NCBI GenBank assembly: GCA_035277145.1
Contig: DATELA010000092.1
Location: 5,567 to 69,566, forward strand
DNA: 64,000 bases
Direction: 5' to 3'
DNA from: DASRAP01 sp035277145
GTDB lineage: Bacteria; Gemmatimonadota; Gemmatimonadetes; Gemmatimonadales; Gemmatimonadaceae
Part shown: piece by piece, positions 28,032 to 36,878 of the stretch
How positions within the stretch are numbered: the stretch's first letter is position 1
How the letters are laid out: the number at the start of each line of letters is the position of its first letter
Notes under the pieces: model-generated
Database searches by the model: none
What the model was told of the DNA's origin: nothing
What the model saw: the letters and a program-made list of their open reading frames with translations, nothing else
Translations under genes and position numbers: made by a program

Positions 28032-28175
28032 TAGGAGCGAGGAGCGAGGTGAAGGATCGAGCGAAAAGGTGAAGGAGAAGGGCACGGAGAGTATGAGTGC
28101 TATCCCGCCTCATTCTCTCCGTGCCCTATTCCTTCGCCTGTCTCGCTTGATCCTCTTCCTTGATCCTCGCTCCTA
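28032..28175. repeat. Nested intergenic palindrome, copy 2
   Basis: The outer arms 28032-28043 (TAGGAGCGAGGA) and 28164-28175 (TCCTCGCTCCTA) are exact reverse complements. The inner arms 28080-28091 (GGGCACGGAGAG) and 28115-28126 are also exact, with intermediate pairing such as GGTGAAGGA/TCCTTCGCC. It lies downstream of the amidase gene (stop at 28181). The right arm CTTGATCCTCGCTCCTA also occurs in copy 3. Confidence 0.8.
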
Positions 28176-28180
28176 TCTGT

Positions 28181-30145
28181 TTAGATCGTTGGCCGTTTGA
28201 GATGAATGTCAGTCGCGGTTTGGAATTTGTGCGCGACCGAAAGAATCAGGTCGTCGTTGAACAAATTGCCGATGATCTGCGCGCACGTCGGCATTGGATT
28301 CGACACAAACTGTTCGCCACCGCGACCACCGCCGCGTCCCGTCGAATCCGCGCCGCCACCACCGCCGCGCCCACCGCCGCCCGCGGCAGTCGAATCCGGA
28401 GCTGCGCCGCCACGACCCGCGCCGCCGCGTCCGCCCGATTGTCGCGTCTCGAACTTGTATTGCACGACAGCGCTCGGATGTCCGGTCTGCGAATGCAGCG
28501 CGATGTCACCCGCCGCAGTCGGGATGTACATGTCGTACTCCTTCAGGAACTCCGACCACTGCACGAGATACATGTGCCGGCGGCGCTGCGATTGAATGAA
28601 GTTGAGCGCTGTTCCCGTGCGTCCATTACCGCCGGTGCCCGGCATGCGTGCGACGCCCGCGAGCCGCGGATCCGGCGGCGGTGCGTTGCCGCGACCTGCA
28701 GTGCTGTCGGCGCCACCACGTCCCGTCGCTGTGCTATCCGCTCCGCCACCACGTCCACCGCGACCGCCACCGCCGCGACCACCTGACGCTGCGAGTCCCG
28801 CTTCCATTGTCGCTGCGTCGATGCCGAGTTCGCGCGCTTTCTGCTGCACGAAGTAATCGAAGAACGCGGTCGACTCGCCGCCACCGCCGCCACCTCCGCC
28901 GCCGCCCTGTTGCTGCGGACGCGCGCCGATCGGCTTCATGACCGCGCCAAGTTCTTTGAGCTTGTTGACGAATTCCTCCGGCGCCTGCGCATCAACGCCA
29001 ATGCGCAGCGACGCGAGCTTGATGTTCTTGTCGAAATGGAACGGCGCCATGATCGTCGACGGATCTTTCTCGTCCACGCCATGAATCGTGTTGAACACCA
29101 TCGCGCAATCTTCGATGGTGCGACACAGCGGGCCAACACGATCGCGCGACCACGCGAGCACCATACCACCGTGACGGCTCACCCGCCCGAACGTGGGGCG
29201 CAGTGCGCTCAATCCGTTCTCGCGCGCGGGCGACACAATCGAACCGGATGTTTCCGTGCCAATACCGAATGCGACGCACGCCGCAGCAGTCGCCGAGCCG
29301 GGGCCCGCGGACGATCCGCTCGCGCCTCGACGAATGTCCCACGGATTGTTGGTGCGTCCACGATACCATTGATCGCCCGACGCGTACATGCCCGTCGAGA
29401 GTTTCGCGAGTAACACGGCACCGGCGTCGCGGAGACGCACAACAACCTCGGCGTCTTCCTCGATGACGCGATTCTCGAATTCCGGCGAACCCCATGTCGT
29501 GCGCACACCGCGTGTCGAAAACAAATCCTTGACGCCGTACGGAATTCCGTGCAGCGGTCCGCGATACTTGCCGGCTTTGATTTCTTCATCAGCGCGTGCC
29601 GCTTCAGCGCGCGCGTGTTCTTCCATGATGGTGACTGCGCACAACAGCGTCGGATCGAGACGCTTCAGGCGCGCGAGATAAATGTCCGTCAGTTTCGCCG
29701 ACGTGATCTTGCGTTCCTTCAGCAACGCAGAAAGTCGATGCGCCGGTAAGAACGCGATATCATCGTCGTTCGTCGGAACCGCGCCGCTCCACTTGTCGAC
29801 GGCAAACACGGCGCGATCGAACGCCTTCGCTCCGCGCTCTTTGCGAAGTTTTTCGAGTAGCGCACCGGTGCCACCGGGATACGCCTGGAACGTCCACGAG
29901 ATTGGCTCGCCGAGTGGGATTGGCACCGGCGGCGCGGGCGGCGTTTGCGCTCCGCCCGCACCTGCGCGTCCACCGCCTTGCGCACGCGCGCCGCTGACGC
30001 CGAAGGTGCTCGCCGCCGCAGCGACGAGTGAGAGAAACACGAACTGGCGCCGGTCGACGCCGGTGTGGTGCTCAACCTCTTCCGCGATCTGCTCGAGTTC
30101 TTCCTGCGTTTGCTCGAGCAGCTCGATCTCGTCGTGCATCGTCAT
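28181..30145 (-). CDS. Amidase signature family protein, Tat-exported (paralog 1)
   Basis: The 654-residue protein has an acidic N-terminus, then a Tat-type signal (DRRQFVFLSLVAAAASTFG, ~31-50). The amidase core carries the Lys of PYGVKDLF, the Gly/Ser-rich ASGSSAGPGSATAAA and the nucleophile region GTETSGSIVSP. RPTFGRVSRHGGMVLAWS follows. Long Gly/Arg-rich low-complexity inserts interrupt the C-terminal half (~405-500 and ~590-635). The Ser-Ser-Lys triad is intact. Substrate unknown; GatA-type function is unlikely because of export. It is paralogous to the next gene upstream. Confidence 0.85.
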   Translation of the reverse strand: MTMHDEIELLEQTQEELEQIAEEVEHHTGVDRRQFVFLSLVAAAASTFGVSGARAQGGGRAGAGGAQTPPAPPVPIPLGEPISWTFQAYPGGTGALLEKLRKERGAKAFDRAVFAVDKWSGAVPTNDDDIAFLPAHRLSALLKERKITSAKLTDIYLARLKRLDPTLLCAVTIMEEHARAEAARADEEIKAGKYRGPLHGIPYGVKDLFSTRGVRTTWGSPEFENRVIEEDAEVVVRLRDAGAVLLAKLSTGMYASGDQWYRGRTNNPWDIRRGASGSSAGPGSATAAACVAFGIGTETSGSIVSPARENGLSALRPTFGRVSRHGGMVLAWSRDRVGPLCRTIEDCAMVFNTIHGVDEKDPSTIMAPFHFDKNIKLASLRIGVDAQAPEEFVNKLKELGAVMKPIGARPQQQGGGGGGGGGGESTAFFDYFVQQKARELGIDAATMEAGLAASGGRGGGGRGGRGGGADSTATGRGGADSTAGRGNAPPPDPRLAGVARMPGTGGNGRTGTALNFIQSQRRRHMYLVQWSEFLKEYDMYIPTAAGDIALHSQTGHPSAVVQYKFETRQSGGRGGAGRGGAAPDSTAAGGGGRGGGGGADSTGRGGGRGGEQFVSNPMPTCAQIIGNLFNDDLILSVAHKFQTATDIHLKRPTI

Positions 30146-30201
30146 GCGGCCTCGGCCGGTCAGTGGACGGAGAGAATACCGCAGTCAAAAACAGAAAACG
30201 C

Positions 30202-30338
30202 AAGGATCGAGGATCGAGTGTGAGGATCGAGATGCTAGGTGAAGGCGAAGGGACCGGAAAGGAGGCCACGCCCTCATCCTTTAAGGTCCCTCAGCCTTCA
30301 ACTTGCGCCTCGTTCCTTCGCCTTGATCCTCGCTCCTA
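30202..30338. repeat. Nested intergenic palindrome, copy 3
   Basis: AAGGATCGAGGATCGAG begins at 30202, and CCTTGATCCTCGCTCCTA lies at 30321-30338, partly self-complementary to it. An inner pair GGGACC (30250) / GGTCCC (30285) forms a hairpin. The segment CAACTTGCGCCTCGTTCCTT matches copy 1 with few changes, and the right arm matches copy 2. It separates the two amidase genes and reaches into the last codons of the upstream one. Confidence 0.75.
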
Positions 30339-32177
30339 GGTAGTGATAGTCGGACGCCTCGAGTGGAAATCCGAATGCCGCTGGATCAGGTGCGCAACCG
30401 AGAGGATCACGTCGTCTTTGTACAAATCACCGGTGATCACACCACAGATCGGCTGCGGATTCAATGCCGGCCCTGCCGCGTTTCCACCGCGGCCGCCTCC
30501 GCCTCCACCAGCCGGCGGCTCGAACTTGTACGGCAGCACGGCGCATGGATGTCCGGTCTGCGCATTCGCGCCCGTATCGGCTTGCGGCGCGCCGACAAAC
30601 AAATCGAGATCCTTCATGAACTCCGCCCACCGCACGATGTACGCGTAACGGCGCCGCTGCAGCTGAATGAAATCCAGCGCGCGCACAGTGCGTCCGTTCA
30701 CAAATCGCGGATTCCAATCTGCCGGCGCCATCGGACTCGGTGGGGGACCGCCGGCCGGCGCGGCACCACCGCCTCCGGGACGTGGTGCGTCGGGCAGCGC
30801 AGTGAGATCGAGTCCAGTCTCCTTTGCTTTGCGTTGCACGTATTCGTCGAACGCGGCCGCGTATTCACCGTTCAATCCGCCGCCTGCGAGGAATCCCGTT
30901 CCGTTCATCGCGGATTGCGGCGGACGTGCGCCGATTTCCTTCAGGTTCGCGCCAAGTTCGCGCAGCTTGGCGACGAGTTCCGGCGGAGCGCCCTGGCGTG
31001 CCGGTGCACCGTCCTGCGCTGGCTTGCCCGGATCAAATCCGATGCGCAACGACGACAGCTTGATGTTGCGATCAAACGCAAACGGCATCGTCAGCGTCGA
31101 CGGATCTTTTTCATCGAGACCATGAATCACACTGAACACCATCGCGCAATCTTCGGCGCTGCGACACATCGGGCCAACGCGATCGTGCGACCACGCGAGC
31201 ACCATGCCACCGTGCCGGCTCACGCGTCCGAACGTCGGGCGCAGCGCGGAAATGCCGCAGCGAATTGACGGTGACACGATCGAGCCCTGCGTTTCCGTTC
31301 CGATGCTGAACGCAACGCAACCGACTGCAGTCGCTGAGCCTGGTCCCGCAGATGAACCACTCGATCCCTGCGAAAGATTCCACGGATTGTTCGTGCGTCC
31401 GCGGAACCACTGATCGTTTTGTGCGAACAATCCCGTCGACAACTTCGCGAGCAACACCGCGCCTGCGTCGCGTAATCGAACGACAACTTCGGCGTCTTCG
31501 TCGATGATGCGATTCTCGAAATCCGCAGCGCCCCATGTCGTGGGAACGCCTTTTGTCGTAAACAAATCCTTCACACCGTACGGCAATCCGTGCAACGGCC
31601 CGCGATACTTGCCCGCTTTGATTTCTTCATCGGCGCGCGCGGCTTCGGCGAGCGCTTGCGACTCCATGATCGTGACCGCGAACAGCAACGTCGGGTTGTA
31701 ACGCTTCAATCGCTCGAGATAGATCTGCGTCAATCGTGTTGACGTGATTTTTCGTTCCTTGAGCATCGCGGACAATCGATGCGCGGGCAGAAACGCGATG
31801 TCTTCGTCGGATGTCGGAACGGTGCCCGACCATTTTTCAACTTTGAACTGCGTGCGATCGAACGCCTTCGCGCCGCGTTCGCGCACCAGTTTTTCCATGA
31901 GCGCGCCAGTGCCTGCAGGATACGGCTGAAACGTCCACGATACCGGCTCGCCATTGCCAAGTTGTGCGGGCAATTGTGCGGCTTGGGGCGCAGCGTTCGG
32001 CGCGGCCCCAGCGCTCTGGGCGGCGGCGCGTGCCGCAAAGCCAAACGTCGTCGCGGCCGCAGCGGTGAGTGACATGAACACGAACTCGCGGCGATCCACG
32101 CCTTCGAGTTGGAGTTCATCGGCTTGTCGTTGTGCCTCGATCTCAGATTGCTCCAGCAACTCCTCGGGCGTAATCAC
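30336..32177 (-). CDS. Amidase signature family protein, Tat-exported (paralog 2)
   Basis: The 613-residue protein shares its layout with the adjacent amidase: a Tat-type signal (VDRREFVFMSLTAAAATTFG), LPYGVKDLFTTKG with the catalytic Lys, SQGSSGSSAGPGSATAVG, GTETQGSIVSPSIRCG with the nucleophile Ser, and RPTFGRVSRHGG. It also has Gly/Pro-rich inserts near 430-480 and 565-590. Paralog 1 follows downstream, separated by palindrome copy 3. Presumably it hydrolyses amide or acylamide substrates outside the cytoplasm; the substrate is unknown. Confidence 0.85.
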   Translation of the reverse strand: MITPEELLEQSEIEAQRQADELQLEGVDRREFVFMSLTAAAATTFGFAARAAAQSAGAAPNAAPQAAQLPAQLGNGEPVSWTFQPYPAGTGALMEKLVRERGAKAFDRTQFKVEKWSGTVPTSDEDIAFLPAHRLSAMLKERKITSTRLTQIYLERLKRYNPTLLFAVTIMESQALAEAARADEEIKAGKYRGPLHGLPYGVKDLFTTKGVPTTWGAADFENRIIDEDAEVVVRLRDAGAVLLAKLSTGLFAQNDQWFRGRTNNPWNLSQGSSGSSAGPGSATAVGCVAFSIGTETQGSIVSPSIRCGISALRPTFGRVSRHGGMVLAWSHDRVGPMCRSAEDCAMVFSVIHGLDEKDPSTLTMPFAFDRNIKLSSLRIGFDPGKPAQDGAPARQGAPPELVAKLRELGANLKEIGARPPQSAMNGTGFLAGGGLNGEYAAAFDEYVQRKAKETGLDLTALPDAPRPGGGGAAPAGGPPPSPMAPADWNPRFVNGRTVRALDFIQLQRRRYAYIVRWAEFMKDLDLFVGAPQADTGANAQTGHPCAVLPYKFEPPAGGGGGGRGGNAAGPALNPQPICGVITGDLYKDDVILSVAHLIQRHSDFHSRRPTITT

Positions 32178-32317
32178 CGTGCGGCCTCCGTCGCAATACT
32201 GTTGCTAACTGTGGGTGGCGCTGCGTGCGATCAGAATAGCGCGACGACCACCGCTACGCGAAGCCGAAGCCTGCTGACACCTATCGGTCGAGGGACGGAT
32301 CGGTATTTTGTCCCGCT

Positions 32318-32704
32318 ATGCGAACCATCTCCACACCGAACGCGCCCATTCCGGCCGGCCACTACTCACAGGCGGTCGAGCACAACGGACTCATTTACGT
32401 CGCCGGCCAGCTCGGGATCGACCCCAAGCGGCCGGGTCATACGCCCGACGATATCGAGTTGCAAACCGAGCAAACTCTGCGCAACGTCGCGAACATTCTC
32501 ATCGCTGCAGGCAGTGACCTGTCACGCGTGTTGTCGATGACCATCTACATCAGCGACATCTCCGATTGGTCGCGCGTGAACGGCATCTATTCGAAGGTGC
32601 TGGGCGCGCACAAACCGGCGCGCGCTGTCATCCCGGTCAAGGATCTTCACTACGGGTTCGGTATCGAGATCCAATGCGTTGCTGCCGTCGCGGGCTCGCC
32701 CTGA
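32318..32704 (+). CDS. RidA family protein
   Basis: The 128-residue protein has the standard YjgF/RidA layout: IPAGHYSQAVEHNGLIYVAGQLG near the start, a QTEQTLRNVANIL helix, and the active-site Arg in KPARAVIPVKDL. Canonical RidA deaminates reactive enamine/imine intermediates. It is divergent from amidase paralog 2 across a 140-bp gap. Here the C-terminal motif reads EIQCVAAV rather than the usual EIEAIA, so a RidA subfamily with another role is possible. Confidence 0.88.
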   Translation: MRTISTPNAPIPAGHYSQAVEHNGLIYVAGQLGIDPKRPGHTPDDIELQTEQTLRNVANILIAAGSDLSRVLSMTIYISDISDWSRVNGIYSKVLGAHKPARAVIPVKDLHYGFGIEIQCVAAVAGSP

Positions 32705-32717
32705 GCGGACGCATGGG

Positions 32718-33536
32718 GTGACGCGGCCTTTCGCTGATCGCTCCGTCGTCATTACCGGAGCTTCGGACGGCATCGGCGCGGAGGTTGCGCGTCAGCTTGC
32801 CGGCCAGGGCGCATGGCTCGCGCTCGGCGCACGCCGCGCGCACGAACTCGACCTCGTCGCGCAGGAATGCATTTCCCGCGGCGGCCGCGCGATCATCGTA
32901 AAAACAGATGTGACCGATCCTGCGCAATGCCGCGACCTGATTGCGCACGCGATGCAGTCGTACGGAAAAGTCGACGTACTCGTGAATAACGCCGGCGTCG
33001 GTGCGCATTTCGCGTTCAATGAAGCGACGGATCTTGCCGTGTACGATCGCGTGATGCGCGTGAACTTTCTCGGCAGCGTGTATTGCACACATGCAGCGCT
33101 CGCGCCGTTGCGTCAATCAAAAGGGCTCATCGTTGCGGTGTCGTCGCTCGCCGGAAAGACTGGCGTGCCATTCCGCACCGCGTATTCCGCGAGCAAGCAC
33201 GCCATGCAAGGATTCTTCGACTCACTGCGGTTGGAGCTCGGCGGCTCCGGCATCGACGTCACGCTGGTGAGTCCGGGTTTCGTGGCCACCGACATCCGTG
33301 CGCACGCGCTGGGCGGAGACGGAAAAGTCCTCGGCGAAAGCCCGCTGGATGAACGCGATGTCATGGCGCTCGACGAATGCGGACGCCAGATCGTGGACGC
33401 GATGGAGCGCCGGAAGCGCGAGGTGATCATGACCGCGCGCGGGCGCATCGGCCTCATTCTGAAATCCGTAGCGCCACGGATGGTCGACCGGATGACGGCG
33501 GATGTGATGAAGCGACGCAGCGAAGAGCGAGGTTGA
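32718..33536 (+). CDS. Short-chain dehydrogenase/reductase
   Basis: The chosen start is GTG 32718 (VTRPFADRSVVITGASDGIG), because an upstream ATG at 32679 overlaps ridA. The 272-residue enzyme has the cofactor loop TGASDGIG, NNAG, the catalytic Ser in VAVSSLAGK and the YSASK motif. The C-terminal tail (MERRKREVIMTARGRIGL) is like DhrS7/YciK-type SDRs, which act on lipophilic alcohols. The substrate is not predictable. It follows ridA by 13 nt. Confidence 0.9.
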   Translation: MTRPFADRSVVITGASDGIGAEVARQLAGQGAWLALGARRAHELDLVAQECISRGGRAIIVKTDVTDPAQCRDLIAHAMQSYGKVDVLVNNAGVGAHFAFNEATDLAVYDRVMRVNFLGSVYCTHAALAPLRQSKGLIVAVSSLAGKTGVPFRTAYSASKHAMQGFFDSLRLELGGSGIDVTLVSPGFVATDIRAHALGGDGKVLGESPLDERDVMALDECGRQIVDAMERRKREVIMTARGRIGLILKSVAPRMVDRMTADVMKRRSEERG

Positions 33537-33597
33537 GTCGCGGAACTCTCCTGCGAGCGAGGCGGTAGCAGGTCCATTCCCAGATCAGGAGGAGCGT

Positions 33598-34296
33598 ATG
33601 CGCGCTCGACACCTCTTGTCTGGCCTCGCAGGCGCGACGTTGCTCGGCTGGGCCTGTAGTGGAGATGTCACCGGCGCTGGGCCGGGGCAGGGCGTAATCG
33701 AAGTACGGCTGACCGATCATCCGGCATGGATGGATTCGATCGCCGAAGTAAATGTGTTCGTGGTTCGCGTAGATGCCCGACTCGCCGAAGCCGACAGCGC
33801 CGAATGCGCTCTGGATGACGACGACGATCGCGACAGTGTCGCGCTGGGCAACTCAGGACCGGGCGGCGGCGATGATCGCGAGGGGCCCGACGATCCCGAT
33901 GAGGATCGCGAGAATCGATGGGTCACCATTGCATCGCCAAACGCAACCTTCAACCTCCTCGACCTTCAGAACGGCGTAACCGCGCTGCTTGGCGCGGCGG
34001 TCGTCGACACGGGCGACTTCAAGGCGCTCCGTATCGTGATCGATCCGAGTCAGTCGGAGATTGTTCTGAGGAACGGAACGCGCCTCACCGGCGCATCATC
34101 ACCATTCGCGGAGTTCGGACCGGGAGAGCTACTCGCGATTCAGGTCCAACTCACCGACGAGGGATTCCGCGTGAAGCATCGCGGTCATTCGGTACTCGTC
34201 ATCGACTTCGATCTCGAGGACAGTTTCTCGATGCGAGATCAAGCGATGAGAGATGGGCTGAGATTCACCCCGGTACTCCGAGCGACGGTGAACTGA
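33598..34296 (+). CDS. DUF4382 domain lipoprotein
   Basis: The 232-residue protein begins with a lipoprotein signal (MRARHLLSGLAGATLLGWAC). It has the DUF4382 start GVIEVRLTDHPAWMDSIAEV and a later FNLLDLQNGVTALLG segment. An Asp-rich, low-complexity insert lies around residues 75-105. A GGAGGAG-like ribosome site precedes ATG 33598. It ends at a perfect hairpin. DUF4382 proteins are surface lipoproteins of unknown function. Confidence 0.85.
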   Translation: MRARHLLSGLAGATLLGWACSGDVTGAGPGQGVIEVRLTDHPAWMDSIAEVNVFVVRVDARLAEADSAECALDDDDDRDSVALGNSGPGGGDDREGPDDPDEDRENRWVTIASPNATFNLLDLQNGVTALLGAAVVDTGDFKALRIVIDPSQSEIVLRNGTRLTGASSPFAEFGPGELLAIQVQLTDEGFRVKHRGHSVLVIDFDLEDSFSMRDQAMRDGLRFTPVLRATVN

Positions 34297-34310
34297 GCTG
34301 TGAGCTGTGA

Positions 34311-34354
34311 GCCCCAAGCCCTGAGCTGTGCGCAGTAAGCTCAGGGCTTGGGGC
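34311..34354. terminator. Perfect 17-bp hairpin between convergent genes
   Basis: GCCCCAAGCCCTGAGCT (34311-34327) pairs perfectly with 34338-34354 across a 10-nt loop. It sits between the lipoprotein stop (34296) and the efflux permease stop (34356), so it could end transcription from both sides. There is no T-run, so it may act as an mRNA 3'-end stabiliser instead. GAGCTGTGAGCTGTGAG direct repeats precede it. Confidence 0.7.
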
Positions 34355-35619
34355 TACTCGTATCGCAGTGCTTCAACCGGATCCAGTCGTGCCGCGCGCG
34401 TCGCGGGCAGCATGCCGAACGCAATTCCTGTTGCCGCTGCAGCAAGCAGCGCGGTAACGATTGCGCTCGCCGGCACCGCCGTCGGAATTGGCGTGTTCGT
34501 GCGGACGACCCACGCGATGAACGTCCCGAACAACAATCCGATCAGTGCGCCGAAGCTGGTGAGCGTCGCCGCTTCAACCAGGAACTGCCACAGAATGATT
34601 CCGCGTGTGGCACCGAGTGCTTTGCGAACACCGATTTCTCGCGTGCGCTCCGTGACAGAAATCATCATGATGGCCACAACGCCGACCCCGCCCACGAGCA
34701 AGCCGACGCCAGACAGCGCAATGCCGACGAGGAAAATCGCACCGAACAATTGATCAAACACGTCGAGCATTCGGTCCTGCGTGACGAGCGCGAAGTTGTT
34801 TGGTTGGCTCGGCCGCAGTCCACGCATGCCACGCAGTGTCGCGGTCACCTCATCCATCACTTCAGCCTGCACGGTGTTGTCGCGCGGCTTCACCATCAGC
34901 AGCACGCCGCGTGACCACATGTTCAGGTGTCGTTTCGCAGTGGCGTGCGGAATGATGGCGCGCGGTTTGTCGGGACCGCGGCCGTCCATTGTCTTGAGGA
35001 AGCCCGCCTTCGAGTGATAAATGCCGATGACCTGAAACGGCTGACCGGACACGTACACTTCCTTACCGATTGGATCGGAGTCGCCGAAGAGTCGCGCTTT
35101 CGCCGAATCATTCAGGATGACGACCCGAGCGGCGGCTTCGTATTCCTGCCCGGTGAAGTTGCGACCGGGTGAAATGTCACCGACGTCGATCTCGAGCCAA
35201 TCTTTACCCATCGCGTCGTACCCGACGTTGGCCAGATACCGATCGTGATATCGGAACGAGCCACCGCCGCCCCACAATTCGACCACCGCTTTGATGGACG
35301 GCAAGGCGCGAATAGCCTTGGCCTCTGGAATCGTGATCGCGGGGTTGCGGCGCTCGGGGCACTCTTCGTCCGTTCCGTCGCAGCCGCTGAGACTGATCGG
35401 GCGACGGCGAACCTGAAATGACGTTGCGCCGAATGCATCGACGTCGGCGCGGAAACTTTCGCGAATGCCATGCACCGTGGCGCCGATGGCCGTCACAACG
35501 AACACGCCGACGGCGACACCCATGATGGTGAGGCTCGCGCGCACTTTGTTCGCGCGCATCGCGTCAAATGCGATGCCAACGCCCTCGAACACGAGACGAA
35601 CGCGATCGATGATGCGCAT
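34354..35619 (-). CDS. MacB-like ABC transporter permease (second copy)
   Basis: The 421-residue protein has the MacB layout: one N-terminal membrane helix (~25-47, ASLTIMGVAVGVFVVTAIG), a large periplasmic domain, then three C-terminal helices (~285-400). The ISVTERTREIGVRKALGATR motif lies between them. It forms a tripartite exporter with the adjacent permease, ATPase, adaptor and TolC genes. Its start overlaps the previous permease's last base, and it is the last gene of the operon. Confidence 0.9.
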   Translation of the reverse strand: MRIIDRVRLVFEGVGIAFDAMRANKVRASLTIMGVAVGVFVVTAIGATVHGIRESFRADVDAFGATSFQVRRRPISLSGCDGTDEECPERRNPAITIPEAKAIRALPSIKAVVELWGGGGSFRYHDRYLANVGYDAMGKDWLEIDVGDISPGRNFTGQEYEAAARVVILNDSAKARLFGDSDPIGKEVYVSGQPFQVIGIYHSKAGFLKTMDGRGPDKPRAIIPHATAKRHLNMWSRGVLLMVKPRDNTVQAEVMDEVTATLRGMRGLRPSQPNNFALVTQDRMLDVFDQLFGAIFLVGIALSGVGLLVGGVGVVAIMMISVTERTREIGVRKALGATRGIILWQFLVEAATLTSFGALIGLLFGTFIAWVVRTNTPIPTAVPASAIVTALLAAAATGIAFGMLPATRAARLDPVEALRYE

Positions 35620-36863
35620 CAGGTCTCGTGCCGCAATGCGGCGATTGGATCAAGGCGCGCTGCGCGGCTCGCCGGATAAATACCGGCCGCGATTCCAACC
35701 GCAGCGCCGACGGTGAGTCCGAAGAGAATCGACCACGGCGCAACCGACGCGGGCAGCGGAGAGAACTTCGCGACGAGTTGCGCGAGGCCGATGCCAAACG
35801 CGATGCCGATCGCGGCGCCGACGACGCTCAGGGTTGCGGCCTCGACGAGAAACTGCGACATGATGTCACTGCGCCGCGCGCCGAGTGCTTTGCGGATGCC
35901 GATCTCCGCCGTACGCTCAGCCACCGCGACGAGCATGATGTTCATGATGACCATCGCGCTCACGACGAGTCCGATCGCGGGCAGGATGGCGCCAAACTGC
36001 ATCAGCCGGCTGGTCAGTCCGTTGAAGAACTCCAGTGCGGCGTCCGCGGTCTCGAGCGCGAAATTGTCGCGCTTGCCGGGCGGAACGTGTCGATGGGCGC
36101 GTAGCACGCCGCGCACCGATTCCATCGCTTCTGTGAGCGTGCTGGCGTCGGACGCCTGGACGATCATTGCGTCGATGTCGAACCGCGGGTTCGTGACGCG
36201 GCGAATCGGCGACGTCCATGGCGCAATGAACATGCGGTCGAGCGAGAACCCGAACACGGAGCCCTGCTTCTTCAGCAGCCCGATGACCGTGTAAGGAATC
36301 CCGTTCATCTTGAGCTCGCGGCCGATCGGATCGAGGTCGGGGAAGAAATGCGCGGCGACTTCGGTGCCGATGACGACGACGGGAAGACCGCGGTCGACTT
36401 CTTGTTGCGTGAAAATGCGTCCGCGATCGAGGTCGTACTTCTTGATGCGGAAATAATCGGCGTCGGCGCCGATCGCGAACACTTGCCGCGGTCTCGCGTA
36501 CGCCGAATTCGCGTTACTGAAAATGATCGTTTCGATCGACGTGAGCGTGCCGGGCGGCAGCGCTTCGCGCGCGATCGTAATGTCCGCTTCGAACAGGCGC
36601 GGCCGGCGCATCATCTCGCGCCACGAATCTTCCGTCGTTTCGCCGACGTCCATTTGCGGGAATCGGCGCAGCGTGAACGTGTTCACGCCGAAGAACGTGC
36701 CCGCGAAATCTTCCTCGACGTAGCGCTGCATTCCCGAGACGATCGAAATGACCGCGATCAGAAACATCACGCCGATGACGACGCCAATCAGCGTGAAGAA
36801 GCTCTTCAGCTTCTGAACGCGGAGCGTGTTGAGGGCGAGGCGAACCGCCTCGAGAATCGGCAT
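35619..36863 (-). CDS. MacB-like ABC transporter permease (first copy)
   Basis: The 414-residue permease has one N-terminal helix (KSFFTLIGVVIGVMFLIAVI), a periplasmic domain, and three C-terminal helices with VAVAERTAEIGIRKALGARR between them. It is paralogous to the next gene, and the pair likely forms a heterodimer around the single ATPase. It begins 15 nt after the ATPase stop. The substrate is unknown; family members export lipoproteins, antibiotics or peptides. Confidence 0.9.
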   Translation of the reverse strand: MPILEAVRLALNTLRVQKLKSFFTLIGVVIGVMFLIAVISIVSGMQRYVEEDFAGTFFGVNTFTLRRFPQMDVGETTEDSWREMMRRPRLFEADITIAREALPPGTLTSIETIIFSNANSAYARPRQVFAIGADADYFRIKKYDLDRGRIFTQQEVDRGLPVVVIGTEVAAHFFPDLDPIGRELKMNGIPYTVIGLLKKQGSVFGFSLDRMFIAPWTSPIRRVTNPRFDIDAMIVQASDASTLTEAMESVRGVLRAHRHVPPGKRDNFALETADAALEFFNGLTSRLMQFGAILPAIGLVVSAMVIMNIMLVAVAERTAEIGIRKALGARRSDIMSQFLVEAATLSVVGAAIGIAFGIGLAQLVAKFSPLPASVAPWSILFGLTVGAAVGIAAGIYPASRAARLDPIAALRHET

Positions 36864-36878
36864 GTCGCTCCTGTCAGT

